A program made the position numbers and the translations under genes. The notes beneath the pieces were generated by a model. The model saw nothing but the letters and a program-made list of their open reading frames with translations, was not told the DNA's origin and made no database searches. A DNA stretch of 64,000 bases, from assembly GCF_014649855.1 (NCBI RefSeq), contig NZ_BMTV01000021.1:60065-124064 (forward strand), given 5' to 3'. The stretch comes from Streptomyces roseolus. Its GTDB lineage: Bacteria > Actinomycetota > Actinomycetes > Streptomycetales > Streptomycetaceae. Positions 42,459 to 50,366 of this stretch are shown in pieces (the stretch's first letter is position 1; the number at the start of each line of letters is the position of its first letter).

Positions 42459-43022
42459 TCAGCCCAGGTGGCGGTAGCGGCCCCGGAAGTAGGTGAGGGG
42501 CGCGCCGTCCGGCGCGGGCAGGCCGACCGAGAGGACGCGGCCGACGACGAGGGTGTGGTCGCCGGCCACCACCCGGTTCTCCGTGCGGCACTCCAGGGTG
42601 GCGAGCGCCCCGTCGAGCAGCGGCGCCCCGCTCTCCGTGCCGCGCGTGTGCGGCAGGTCGGCGAAGAGCAGGCGGTCCGAGACGCGGCCCTTCATCGAGA
42701 AGCGGCCGGCGACCTGCCGCTGCTCCTCGGCGAGGACCGACACCGCCCAGACCGGCACCTCCTCCAGGAGGTCGTCCATCCGGGAGCCGTTGCGCAGGCT
42801 CACCAGGACCAGCGGCGGGTCCAGCGAGACGGAGAGGAAGGCGGTGGCGGTCATGCCGACGTCCTCGCCGCGCGGGCCGTCGTCGGGGTCGTGCGCGGTC
42901 ACCAGGACCACTCCGGCCGCGAGGCGGGACATGGCCGCCCGGAACTCGTCGTCGCTCACCCCCTCAGCATGAGGGATGGCGAGGTCGGTGACGGGAGGTG
43001 AGGGCGGGGTCTTCTGCAGCAC
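42459..43022 (-). CDS. Flavin reductase-like (FMN-binding split barrel) protein
   Basis: A 187-residue protein with the flavin reductase fold: FRAAMSRLAAGVVLVTAHDP, VGMTATAFLSVSLDPPLVLV, the FMN-binding Thr/Ser stretch, then FADLPHTRGTESGAPLLDGA and AGDHTLVVGRVLSVGL. Such proteins supply FMNH2 to two-component monooxygenases or act as oxidoreductases. The first ~20 residues are poorly conserved; a start near VSDDEF is possible. It is divergent from cdgB. Confidence 0.85.
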   Translation of the reverse strand: MLQKTPPSPPVTDLAIPHAEGVSDDEFRAAMSRLAAGVVLVTAHDPDDGPRGEDVGMTATAFLSVSLDPPLVLVSLRNGSRMDDLLEEVPVWAVSVLAEEQRQVAGRFSMKGRVSDRLLFADLPHTRGTESGAPLLDGALATLECRTENRVVAGDHTLVVGRVLSVGLPAPDGAPLTYFRGRYRHLG

Positions 43023-43129
43023 ACCGGAACGCTATTCCGGGGTCCGCGCGGGCCGCATCGGGCCGGGGGACCAGAGCGGCGCCCGGCAAGGGTCCTAGGA
43101 CCCGGACCGGGGACCGGACGCACCCAAGC

Positions 43130-43147
43130 CTGTGACTTAAGTCACAG
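43130..43147. promoter_or_regulatory. Perfect 18-bp CRP-type palindrome before cdgB
   Basis: CTGTGACTTAAGTCACAG is a perfect palindrome and contains TGTGA-N6-TCACA, the consensus of CRP/FNR family regulators. Streptomyces Crp is known to bind related GTG-N8-CAC sites. It lies 126 bases before the cdgB start and about 108 bases before the divergent flavin reductase gene. A BldD site would be expected near cdgB, but the spacing here (N4 between AC and GT) does not match BldD well. Confidence 0.7.
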
Positions 43148-43272
43148 AGGGCAGTATTTGCTGACCCTGTGTACCGGGTGCGCAGCTCGCTGTGATTCAG
43201 TGGCGGGGACAGTACAGCACGAAGCCGATGAGAACCCTGGAGTTGCTGTCGAGGTCTCGGGGAGAGCGAGCG

Positions 43273-45012
43273 ATGGAGACCGAGTCGGAGCCTTACGTCC
43301 GTCTCTCGACCCTGCGGCAGCTGCATCAGGTCGTGGCGGACCTGAACACCGCCCGCAGCCTCGCGGACACCCTGCAGACCGTCGCCGACGGCGTCGTCGC
43401 CGGCCTCAACTACCAGCTGGCCTGCGTGAACCTGGTCCGGCCCGACGGCGACCTGGTCGTCGCCGCCTTCGCCGGAGACCCCGCAGCCGAGGCCCTCATC
43501 ACCGGCCGCGTCGGCTCCCGCGAGTCCTGGGAGCGTCGGCTCGCCATGGCCGTCCCCTGGGGCGACCTGCGGTTCATACCGCACACCGAGGGCTGGGTCC
43601 TCATGGACGACGACGTGCCCCAGTGGCACACCGACGGCCCCGCGCCCCGCTTCGAGGACGAGTGGCACCCCCACGACCGGCTGTACGCCCCCATGTACGC
43701 CCCCGGAGCCCGCTCCGCCCACCCCGGGGAGCCCCGGGGCACCGGCCGGGAACTGCTCGGCGTCATATCCGTCGACCGGCCGCGCAACGGCCGGCACCCC
43801 GGGCCCTGGGGGCAGGAAGCCCTCCAGATGTACGCCTCCCAGTCCGCCATCGCGATCAGCAACGCCCGTCTCCGCTCCAACATGCAGCGCGCCCTCATCC
43901 GCCTGGAGCGCGAGCAGCAGGCCCTCCGCGCCAGCGAGGAGTCCTTCCGGCAGGCCTTCGAGTACGCCCCCTCCGGCATGGCCATCGCCGAGCTCGGCGG
44001 CGACCAGCACGGCCGGCTCCTCCGCACCAACGACGCCCTCTGCCGGCTCCTCGGCCGCCCCGCCTCGGTGATGCGCCGCTACTCCTTCGCCGACCTCGTC
44101 CACCCCGAGGACATCGGCACCCTCCTCCGCACCTCCGCCGAGGGCGGCCGCGCCGAACTGCGGCTCGGCCGGCGCGACGGCACCTACGTGTGGGTCTCGC
44201 TGCGGAACTCGGTGGTCGCCGACACCGCCGACGGGCCCCGCTTCCTCCTCACCCACGTCGAGGACATCGAGGAGCGCAAGCGGCACGAGCTCCAGCTCGC
44301 CCACCGGGCCTCCCACGACGCCCTCACCGGCCTGCCCAACAGCGCCGAGCTGCGCTCCCGGCTCTCCGCCCGGCTCTGCGAACGCCCCGCGCACGCCGGC
44401 GCCTACCAGGGCCCCGGCCCCGACCCGCTGCCCGCCGCGTACGGGGGCGGCGGCCACGAGGCGTACGAGGGCGGGTACGAAGGGGGCCACGACGGCGGGT
44501 ACGAGTACGGCCACGAGCACGAGCACGGCTTCGGTTTCGAACCGGCCGGCGGCGGGGCGTACGACCACCACGTGCACACGGTCGCGCCGACCGGCGGCGA
44601 CGTCGACGACGGCACCAAGGGGCTCGCCGTCCTCTTCTGCGACCTCGACGGCTTCAAGTCGATCAACGACCGCTTCGGGCACCACACCGGCGACGCCGTC
44701 CTCATCGAGGTGGCCCGCCGGCTCACCACCGGCGTCAGGGACGGTGACACGGTCGCCCGTCTGGGCGGTGACGAGTTCGTCGTCCTCGCCGACGGCCTGG
44801 GCGCCGCCGACGCCGCCGACCTCGCCGTCCGGCTGCGGAACGCGATCATCCCGCCCATCCGGGTGGACGGCCGGGCGGTGCGGGTCGGGGCCAGTTTCGG
44901 CATCGGCTGGGCCGAATGCGGGATGACCGTCGAAGAGGTCCTGAACTCCGCCGACCAGCGGATGTACGTGGAGAAACGGTCCCGTGCCAAGGTGCAGCGG
45001 CGGGCCGGTTGA
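43273..45012 (+). CDS. cdgB: GAF-PAS-GGDEF diguanylate cyclase CdgB
   Basis: From ATG 43273, 579 residues. GAF-like region about 15-210 (LADTLQTVADGVVAGLNYQL), a coiled linker, then a PAS/PAC domain about 220-345 (FRQAFEYAPSGMAIAELGG, WVSLRNSVVAD). The GGDEF domain starts HDALTGLPNSAELRSRLSAR and has the active site ARLGGDEFVVLADGLGAAD. Inside it, between the first helix and VLFCDLDGFKSINDRFGHH, lies an insert of about 75 residues rich in Gly, Tyr and His. The domain order is that of S. coelicolor CdgB, a c-di-GMP synthase controlled by BldD. The stop codon coincides with the insertion site of a TnpB element. Confidence 0.9.
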   Translation: METESEPYVRLSTLRQLHQVVADLNTARSLADTLQTVADGVVAGLNYQLACVNLVRPDGDLVVAAFAGDPAAEALITGRVGSRESWERRLAMAVPWGDLRFIPHTEGWVLMDDDVPQWHTDGPAPRFEDEWHPHDRLYAPMYAPGARSAHPGEPRGTGRELLGVISVDRPRNGRHPGPWGQEALQMYASQSAIAISNARLRSNMQRALIRLEREQQALRASEESFRQAFEYAPSGMAIAELGGDQHGRLLRTNDALCRLLGRPASVMRRYSFADLVHPEDIGTLLRTSAEGGRAELRLGRRDGTYVWVSLRNSVVADTADGPRFLLTHVEDIEERKRHELQLAHRASHDALTGLPNSAELRSRLSARLCERPAHAGAYQGPGPDPLPAAYGGGGHEAYEGGYEGGHDGGYEYGHEHEHGFGFEPAGGGAYDHHVHTVAPTGGDVDDGTKGLAVLFCDLDGFKSINDRFGHHTGDAVLIEVARRLTTGVRDGDTVARLGGDEFVVLADGLGAADAADLAVRLRNAIIPPIRVDGRAVRVGASFGIGWAECGMTVEEVLNSADQRMYVEKRSRAKVQRRAG

Positions 45013-45171
45013 TCGCTTCCCGCGTGATGGCCGTCTGAAGTCCTTTCGTCGGCACCCCACCTTCGGGTGGAGGAAGGGAACGAAGGCCCTGCGGAGCGGG
45101 GTTTCGCCGTAGGACTGATGGGCCGCGCTCTGATCAGCGAGTTTGTACCTCACCTGTTGCGACGCTAGTTT

Positions 45172-46371
45172 GTGAGCGTGCCCACGCATGTGAAGCGGGC
45201 GTTCAAGTACCGCTTCTATCCCACGGACGAGCAGGCAGCCGAGCTGTCGCGCACGTTCGGCTGCGTCCGCAAGGTCTACAACATGGCGCTCGCCGCCCGT
45301 ACTGAGGCGTGGGCGCGGCAGGAGCGGGTGAACTACAACGCCACGTCGGCGATGCTGACGGCGTGGAAGAAGACCGAGGATCTGGCGTTCCTCAATGAGG
45401 TGTCGTCGGTTCCGCTCCAGCAGTGCCTTCGGCACCTGCAGGCGGCGTTCACAAATTTCTTCGGCAAGCGGGCCAGGTACCCGCGCTTCAAGTCGAAGAA
45501 GAAGTCGAGGAGGTCTGCCGAGTACACCACCAGCGGGTTTCGCTTCCGTGATGGGAAGCTGACGTTGGCCAAGATGGCGGTACCGCTGGACATCGTGTGG
45601 TCCCGGCCCCTGCCCGAGGGGGTGAAACCTTCGACGGTGACCGTGTCTCAGGACGCGGCCGGGCGTTGGTACGTCTCCATGCTGTGCGAGGACCCTGCCG
45701 TCACGCCGCTCCCCGTGACGGATACCGCCGTGGGCGTGGATGTCGGCCTGGATCATCTGCTGACCCTCTCGACCGGGGAGAAGATCGCCAACCCCCGGCA
45801 CGAGCGCCGTGACCGCGCCCGCCTCGCCCTGGCCCAGCGCCGCCTGGCGAAGAAGACCAAGGGGTCGGCGAACCGGGCCAAGGCCCGGCGTAAGGTTGCC
45901 AAGATCCACGCCCGGATCGCCGACCGCCGCCGTGACGGCCTGCACAAGCTGACCACTCGACTCGTTCGTGAGAACCAAACGATCGTGATCGAGGACCTGA
46001 CCGTACGCAACATGGTCAAGAACCGGAGTCTGGCCCGCGCCATCAGCGATGCCGCGTGGAGCGAGTTCCGGAACCTGCTGGAGTACAAGGCCCAGTGGTA
46101 CGGGCGGGAAGTGATCGCGGTCGACCGCTTCTTCCCCTCCTCCAAGCTGTGCTCCACCTGCGGCACCCTCCAGGGGAAGATGCCGCTGCACGTCCGCACC
46201 TGGACGTGCGACAGCTGCGGAACGACCCATGACCGGGACGGGAACGCCGCGAAGAACCTGCTGGCCGCCGGACGGGCGGTGTCGGCCTGTGGAGCTGGTG
46301 TAAGACCTCAACGGAGTTCTCCGGGCGGGCAGTCGGCGACGAAGCAGGAAGTCTCACGGCGCGAGCCGTGA
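45172..46371 (+). CDS. tnpB: TnpB RNA-guided nuclease (IS605 OrfB family)
   Basis: A 399-residue TnpB with all active-site residues. The RuvC triad is D190 in AVGVDVGLDHLLTLS, E274 in IVIEDLTVRNMV and D356 in THDRDGNAAKNLLAAG. The zinc ribbon is C327/C330 (CSTCGTLQGKM) and C346/C349 (WTCDSCGTTH). The N-terminal region FKYRFYPTDEQAAELSRTFG matches the family. TnpB cuts DNA next to a TAM using an omega RNA made from its own right end, which helps the element persist. The GTG start at 45172 is one of two close choices. Codon use is less GC-biased than in its neighbours. Confidence 0.93.
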   Translation: MSVPTHVKRAFKYRFYPTDEQAAELSRTFGCVRKVYNMALAARTEAWARQERVNYNATSAMLTAWKKTEDLAFLNEVSSVPLQQCLRHLQAAFTNFFGKRARYPRFKSKKKSRRSAEYTTSGFRFRDGKLTLAKMAVPLDIVWSRPLPEGVKPSTVTVSQDAAGRWYVSMLCEDPAVTPLPVTDTAVGVDVGLDHLLTLSTGEKIANPRHERRDRARLALAQRRLAKKTKGSANRAKARRKVAKIHARIADRRRDGLHKLTTRLVRENQTIVIEDLTVRNMVKNRSLARAISDAAWSEFRNLLEYKAQWYGREVIAVDRFFPSSKLCSTCGTLQGKMPLHVRTWTCDSCGTTHDRDGNAAKNLLAAGRAVSACGAGVRPQRSSPGGQSATKQEVSRREP

Positions 46372-46403
46372 GAATCCCCTCCCGTCAAGGAGGAGAGCGT
46401 CAA
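46260..46403 (+). ncRNA. Predicted omega RNA scaffold of the TnpB element
   Basis: In this family the omega RNA is transcribed from the tnpB 3' end through the right end of the element. The 3' part shown here overlaps the tnpB C-terminus and ends with the hairpin CCTCC-CGTCAA-GGAGG and GAGAGCGTCAA. The guide would then be the following flank, beginning TCGTTCGGGGTAGGCTCG at 46404. The 5' boundary is a guess. No expression evidence exists in sequence alone. Confidence 0.5.
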
Positions 46404-46463
46404 TCGTTCGGGGTAGGCTCGCCGGGTCGGCGACGGCTGGCGAGCATGGAGAGGATGACCCGG

Positions 46464-47447
46464 ATGGCTGCCGGTAACGACGGCGCGAACAAGCCCGAGG
46501 ACGACGATCCGTTCGGCTACCTGTACGCGGACGGACAGGCACCGGCCGGCGGCCGTGCCCCACAGGGCGGCGGCTACGGCTACCCGCGCCCCGCGCCCGC
46601 GCAGCCGGGTGTGCCCCGTACCTCGTACAACCAGGTCAGGACGGTCGGCGAGCGCCAGTACGGCCAGCAGCCGGCGCAGCCGTACGTACCGCCGCAGCAG
46701 CAGGCACCGTACGGCCAGCAGCACCAGCCGCATCCGCAGTACGCGGCGCCTGAGACGTACGGCAACGGCCAGCAGCCGCCCCGGCACACCCCACCCCCGC
46801 AGCCCCCGCGTGGCGGCGGCCGCGGCCCGAACACCAAGGGCCTCCTGATCGGCGCGGTGGCGGTCGTCGCGGTCGTCGTCGCGGGCATCACGGCGGCGAT
46901 CATCGGGAACCAGGGCGACAAGAAGGAGCAGACGGCGGGCGGCCCCACGACCTCCTCGGCCCCGGTGCCCCCCAGCCAGGACCCCACCACCTCCACGGAG
47001 CCCACCGAAGAGCCGACCAAGGCCCCGCTGCCCAAGCAGGACGCGGCGTCGCTCACGCTCGGCGGCGTCGCCAGCGTCGGCACGGAGATCAAGGGCGCGA
47101 AGGGCCCGGGCGGCTCCTATGTGTCGCTCAACGGCGTCGGCGGCTCCGCGAGCTGGACCGTGGACGTCCCCGAGGCGGGCGACTACACGCTCAAGATCAT
47201 CTACAGCGTGCCCGGCAAGGACGCGGACGCCATGCTGACGGTCAACGGCAACGCACCGTACAAGGTCAACATGAAGAACTACGCGCTCGCCCCGGAGGGC
47301 GACTGGGAGAAGGGCTGGACCAACACGTACGGCTACACCACCCTCGACAAGGGCAGCAACTCCCTCAAGATCTCCTGCGAGCAGGGCAACGCCTGCGAGG
47401 CGATCATCGACCAGGTGTACCTGGTGGAGGGCAAGGTCGGCAGCTGA
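46464..47447 (+). CDS. Membrane-anchored carbohydrate-binding (CBM6/CBM35-like) protein
   Basis: ATG 46464 has GGAGAGG nine bases upstream and gives 327 residues. A long Gln/Pro/Tyr/Gly-rich cytoplasmic region (residues ~10-125) precedes one membrane helix (GLLIGAVAVVAVVVAGITAA). A Thr/Pro-rich extracellular linker leads to a C-terminal beta-sandwich of ~130 residues (SYVSLNGVGGSASWTVDVPE, YTLKIIYSVPGKDADAMLTV). That domain is like the carbohydrate-binding modules CBM6/CBM35. It could tether to cell-surface or external glycans. Before the TnpB insertion it would have lain close behind cdgB. Confidence 0.78.
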   Translation: MAAGNDGANKPEDDDPFGYLYADGQAPAGGRAPQGGGYGYPRPAPAQPGVPRTSYNQVRTVGERQYGQQPAQPYVPPQQQAPYGQQHQPHPQYAAPETYGNGQQPPRHTPPPQPPRGGGRGPNTKGLLIGAVAVVAVVVAGITAAIIGNQGDKKEQTAGGPTTSSAPVPPSQDPTTSTEPTEEPTKAPLPKQDAASLTLGGVASVGTEIKGAKGPGGSYVSLNGVGGSASWTVDVPEAGDYTLKIIYSVPGKDADAMLTVNGNAPYKVNMKNYALAPEGDWEKGWTNTYGYTTLDKGSNSLKISCEQGNACEAIIDQVYLVEGKVGS

Positions 47448-47533
47448 CCGTGTCAGCCGCCGACGTCAGCCCCGTGCGACCCGGCGGCCTTCCGGCGGTA
47501 ACCCTGGGCCGCGCGAGGGTCGCGTTCGGACGC

Positions 47534-48013
47534 CTACCAATCGGTGCAGTGGTTCTTCGTGCTGCCGTCACCGTTGACGCGAGCCACCTGAATCCCGATG
47601 TCGAAGAGACCGTTGGTGTGCGAGGCCGTGGTGTGCCAGGTGCTCGTCGTGCCGTTTCCCTGCGCGTTCGTACGCCACGGCCAGTAGTGAATTCGTCCGA
47701 AGGTGTCCTTGGAAACCAGTCGTATCCGGACGCTGAGCTCGTCGGCAGCGGTGTCGGTCAGAGTGAACTTGACGTTAATCGTTGCGTCGGGCCCGTACCA
47801 GTTGGTCGCAGACATGTCGCCGTAGGCACCGGTCGTGCCGCAGCCCCTGATGGCGGTGAAGCCCGTGGCGGCGTTTGCTGACCCGGTCGTCGAAATGGAC
47901 AAGGCGAGCGCAGAAACGAGAACGCTGGCAGCAGTGATGACTTTCTTCGGTATGTGCGTATCCCTCGTTGAGTGGGGTCGAGTTATCCAACCCTCGCTCA
48001 CGTAATCGAACAA
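47534..48013 (-). CDS. Small secreted protein with a doubtful start codon
   Basis: The frame contains a convincing signal peptide, PKKVITAASVLVSALALSIS followed by TTGSANA-A. The mature part has about 110 residues with two cysteines (RGCGTTG and KNHCTDW) and a beta-rich look. A ribosome site GAGGG lies eight bases before codon ATA at 47953, just where an ATG would give MPKKVITAAS. The nearest in-frame starts are GTG 48001 and ATG 48013, which add a polar 17-20-residue extension with no ribosome site. Either a rare ATA start or a lost start codon is possible. I give the full open frame. Confidence 0.6.
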   Translation of the reverse strand: MFDYVSEGWITRPHSTRDTHIPKKVITAASVLVSALALSISTTGSANAATGFTAIRGCGTTGAYGDMSATNWYGPDATINVKFTLTDTAADELSVRIRLVSKDTFGRIHYWPWRTNAQGNGTTSTWHTTASHTNGLFDIGIQVARVNGDGSTKNHCTDW

Positions 48014-48087
48014 GCGCCAAATGGAGGGTGACAGTTAGTCAGGTATGGGTCGCGAAGCGCCATTTTCTGGCGTGAAAGAATAGATTC

Positions 48088-49014
48088 TCACGCCGCCGAA
48101 GGGGACGTGACGCGGATCCTCGGGAGCAGGTCGGCGTAGACCGTCGGGTCGTACTCGCCGGCCACCGGCGCGGCGACCGTGGCCGCCGAGAGGGCGGCCG
48201 CCCGGGCCAGGCGGTCCGGCCAGGGGACGCCGGCGACCAGGCCGGCGAGGAGGGCGGCGACCGCCGAGTCGCCGGCACCCGTCGGGTTGCCGTGGACCGG
48301 GGCCGGGGGCGTCGCCCGCCAGAGGCCGTCCGGGGTGGCGGCCAGGAGGCCGTCGGGGCCGAGCGAGCCGACGACGGCGTGGGCGCCCCTGCGGCGGGCG
48401 TCCTGGGTGGCGCGGCGCGGGTCGCGGGAGCCGGTGAGGCCGGCGAGCTCGTCGGCGTTGGGCTTCACCAGGTCGGGGCGGGCGGCGATGCCGCGGCGGA
48501 GCGGTTCGCCGCCGGTGTCGAGGAGGACCGGGACGCCGGCCGCGCGGGCCGTCCGGATCAGCTCGGCGTAGGCGCCGACGTGGACGCCGGGCGGGAGGCT
48601 GCCGCAGAGGGCGACGGCCGCCGCGCCGGGCAGCAGCTCCGCGTACCGGGCGCGGAAGGCGGTCCACTCCTCGGCGGTGACGGCGGCGCCGGCCTCGTTG
48701 AACTGGGTGGTGTCGCCGGCCGAGGCGTCGACGACCGCGAGGGTGCGGCGGGTCGTCGCCCCGACCGTCACCAGGGCGTCGGTGAGGCGCGGGACGGGCG
48801 CGAGGAGCGCGCGGAGGCGGTCCCCGGTGGGGCCGCCGGCGAAGCCGGTGACGACCGTGTCGTGGCCGAGCGCGGCCAGCACCCGGGCCACGTTGACGCC
48901 CTTGCCGCCGGGCCGCTCGGCGTGGTCGGCGACCCGGTGGCTGGTGTGCGGGACGAGGGCGGGGACGCGGTAGGTGACGTCCAGCGCCGTGTTGAGGGTG
49001 ACCGTGAGGATCAC
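48088..49014 (-). CDS. PfkB-family sugar kinase (1-phosphofructokinase-like)
   Basis: From GTG 49014, 308 residues. The PfkB signature 1 is ERPGGKGVNVARVLAALGHD and signature 2 is HGNPTGAGDSAVAALLAGLV, with the anion-hole GAGD. The N-terminus ILTVTLNTALDVTY is typical of 1-phosphofructokinase and tagatose-6-phosphate kinases (usually TxTxNPAxD). It lies 173 bases downstream of nagA in the same direction and may handle a sugar phosphate from amino-sugar breakdown; this is inference. The intervening DNA holds an 18-base direct repeat. Confidence 0.85.
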   Translation of the reverse strand: MILTVTLNTALDVTYRVPALVPHTSHRVADHAERPGGKGVNVARVLAALGHDTVVTGFAGGPTGDRLRALLAPVPRLTDALVTVGATTRRTLAVVDASAGDTTQFNEAGAAVTAEEWTAFRARYAELLPGAAAVALCGSLPPGVHVGAYAELIRTARAAGVPVLLDTGGEPLRRGIAARPDLVKPNADELAGLTGSRDPRRATQDARRRGAHAVVGSLGPDGLLAATPDGLWRATPPAPVHGNPTGAGDSAVAALLAGLVAGVPWPDRLARAAALSAATVAAPVAGEYDPTVYADLLPRIRVTSPSAA

Positions 49015-49139
49015 CTGTCCACCCCCCGTACTTCCGGTAAGACCTGCGGAGACAGCCGCGATCATGCCAAAGGGACGGCGATCGGCCCAGTCCCTGGGCC
49101 GGTTACCGTCCCCTTTCGGCCTGATCAGGCGGTCTGCCG

Positions 49140-49188
49140 GGCGGTGGAGGGCGGTGTGCCGGACGGTGTCGGCGGTGGAGGGCGGTGT
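49140..49188 (+). repeat. Direct repeat GGCGGTGGAGGGCGGTGT (2 copies)
   Basis: Identical 18-base copies at 49140-49157 and 49171-49188, 31 bases apart. The second touches the nagA stop codon. Both lie in the nagA-pfkB gap. Confidence 0.7.
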
Positions 49189-50366
49189 CAGGCGGTCTGC
49201 GGCACCCGGGTGGGGACGCCCTGGGGGGCGACGATCCACTCGCCCCTGCGCATGACGCCCTTCACGTCGAACGCCGCGTCGAGGACGACCATGTCCGCGT
49301 CCTTGCCGGGCTCCAGGGAGCCGACCCGGTCGTAGACGCCGAGCAGCCGGGCCGGGTTGGCGGAGATGGCCTGGACGACGGACTCGACGGGGAGCCGGTC
49401 GACGGTGGCGGCGCGCTTGAAGGCGCGGTCCAGGGTGAGGGTGGAGCCGGCGATCGAGCCGCCCTCGACGAGGCGGGCCACGCTGTCCTTCACCTCGACC
49501 TCCAGCGGGCCGAGCATGTAGCGGCCGTCGCCGAAGCCCGCCGCGTCCATGGCGTCGGTGATGAGGGCGACGCGTTCGGGGCCCGCGTGGTGGAAGGCGA
49601 GCTCCAGGGCGGCCGGGTGGAGGTGGGTGCCGTCGTTGATGAGTTCGACGGTGATCCGCTCGTCCTCCAGGAGGGCCGCGATCGGGCCGGGCGCGCGGTG
49701 GCCGAGGCCGGGCATCGCGTTGTACAGGTGGGTGGCGACGGTGGCGCCGGCGTCGATGGCCTGGACGGTCTGCTCGTAGCTGGCGTCGGTGTGGCCGATG
49801 GCCGCGATGACGCCGTGCTCGGCGAGGAGGCGTACGGAGTCGAGGCCGCCGGGCAGCTCGGTGGCGAGGGTGACCATCTTGGCCTGGCCGCGGGCGGCGT
49901 CGATCAGCTTGAGGACCTCGGCCGGGTGCGGGTCGCGCAGCAGGGTCTCGTCGTGGGCGCCCTTGCGGCAGGGGGAGATGAACGGGCCCTCGAAGTGGAG
50001 GCCGGCGATCTCGCCCTGCTCGGCCAGTTCGGAGAGCAGTCCGGCCCGGGCGGTGAGGAAGTCCATGTCGCCGGTGACGAAGGAGGCGACGACGGTGGTG
50101 GTGCCGTGCAGCCGGTGGGTGTGGACGCCCTTGAGGACCTCGTCGACGGTGCCGGACGTGAAGGAGGCGCCGCCGCCGCCGTGGTTGTGCATGTCGACGA
50201 AGCCGGGCACCAGCCAGTGGCCGCTGAGGTCGAGGACCTCGGCGTCCTCGGGCGCCGCGCCCGCGATGCGGCCGCCGTCGACGATCACGCGCCCGTTCTC
50301 GACGATCCCGGTGGGCAGCACGACGCGTGCGCCGGCGAGAACCTTGTGATCGGACTGATCGGACAT
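49188..50366 (-). CDS. nagA: N-acetylglucosamine-6-phosphate deacetylase
   Basis: A 392-residue amidohydrolase converting GlcNAc-6-P to glucosamine-6-P in the cytosol. Metal and substrate motifs are GFVDMHNHGGGGASF, GLHFEGPFISPCRKGAHDE with the ligand Glu, AIGHTDASYEQT, THLYNAMPGLGHR, LINDGTHLHP and the catalytic Asp in LITDAMDAAGF. ATG 50366 shares one base with the nagK stop (TGATG), so the two are translationally coupled. The operon is preceded by a DasR-like site, fitting GlcNAc induction. Confidence 0.94.
   Translation of the reverse strand: MSDQSDHKVLAGARVVLPTGIVENGRVIVDGGRIAGAAPEDAEVLDLSGHWLVPGFVDMHNHGGGGASFTSGTVDEVLKGVHTHRLHGTTTVVASFVTGDMDFLTARAGLLSELAEQGEIAGLHFEGPFISPCRKGAHDETLLRDPHPAEVLKLIDAARGQAKMVTLATELPGGLDSVRLLAEHGVIAAIGHTDASYEQTVQAIDAGATVATHLYNAMPGLGHRAPGPIAALLEDERITVELINDGTHLHPAALELAFHHAGPERVALITDAMDAAGFGDGRYMLGPLEVEVKDSVARLVEGGSIAGSTLTLDRAFKRAATVDRLPVESVVQAISANPARLLGVYDRVGSLEPGKDADMVVLDAAFDVKGVMRRGEWIVAPQGVPTRVPQTA

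Larger units (their letters stand above)
45014..46403 (+). mobile_element. TnpB-only IS200/IS605-type element inserted at the cdgB stop
   Basis: The element carries tnpB but no Y1 transposase tnpA. Its left end directly follows TTGAT (45009-45013), the motif used by ISDra2-type elements as target and TAM; the TGA in it is the cdgB stop. The left end has a hairpin CCACC-TTC-GGGTGG near 45058. The right end has GTGAGAATCCCCTCCCGTCA and a CCTCC/GGAGG hairpin and finishes at GCGTCAA, the classic family right end. Boundaries are inferred from these motifs, not from an empty-site comparison. Length is about 1.39 kb. Confidence 0.75.

Noticed and set aside
43130..43147. BldD binding site
   Set aside because: cdgB is a known BldD target, but this palindrome has even symmetry with N4 between AC and GT, fitting CRP better than the BldD consensus. 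A BldD box may lie elsewhere in the leader but I could not identify one.
42964..46311. A 1115-codon minus-strand open frame opposite cdgB and tnpB
   Set aside because: It is the antisense shadow of two genes with clear domains, and its composition (Gly/Val/Arg/His) is an artefact of the complementary codon bias.
45014..46403. Autonomous IS605 element with Y1 transposase
   Set aside because: No tnpA with a HUH motif is present on either strand; only tnpB and the element ends are found.
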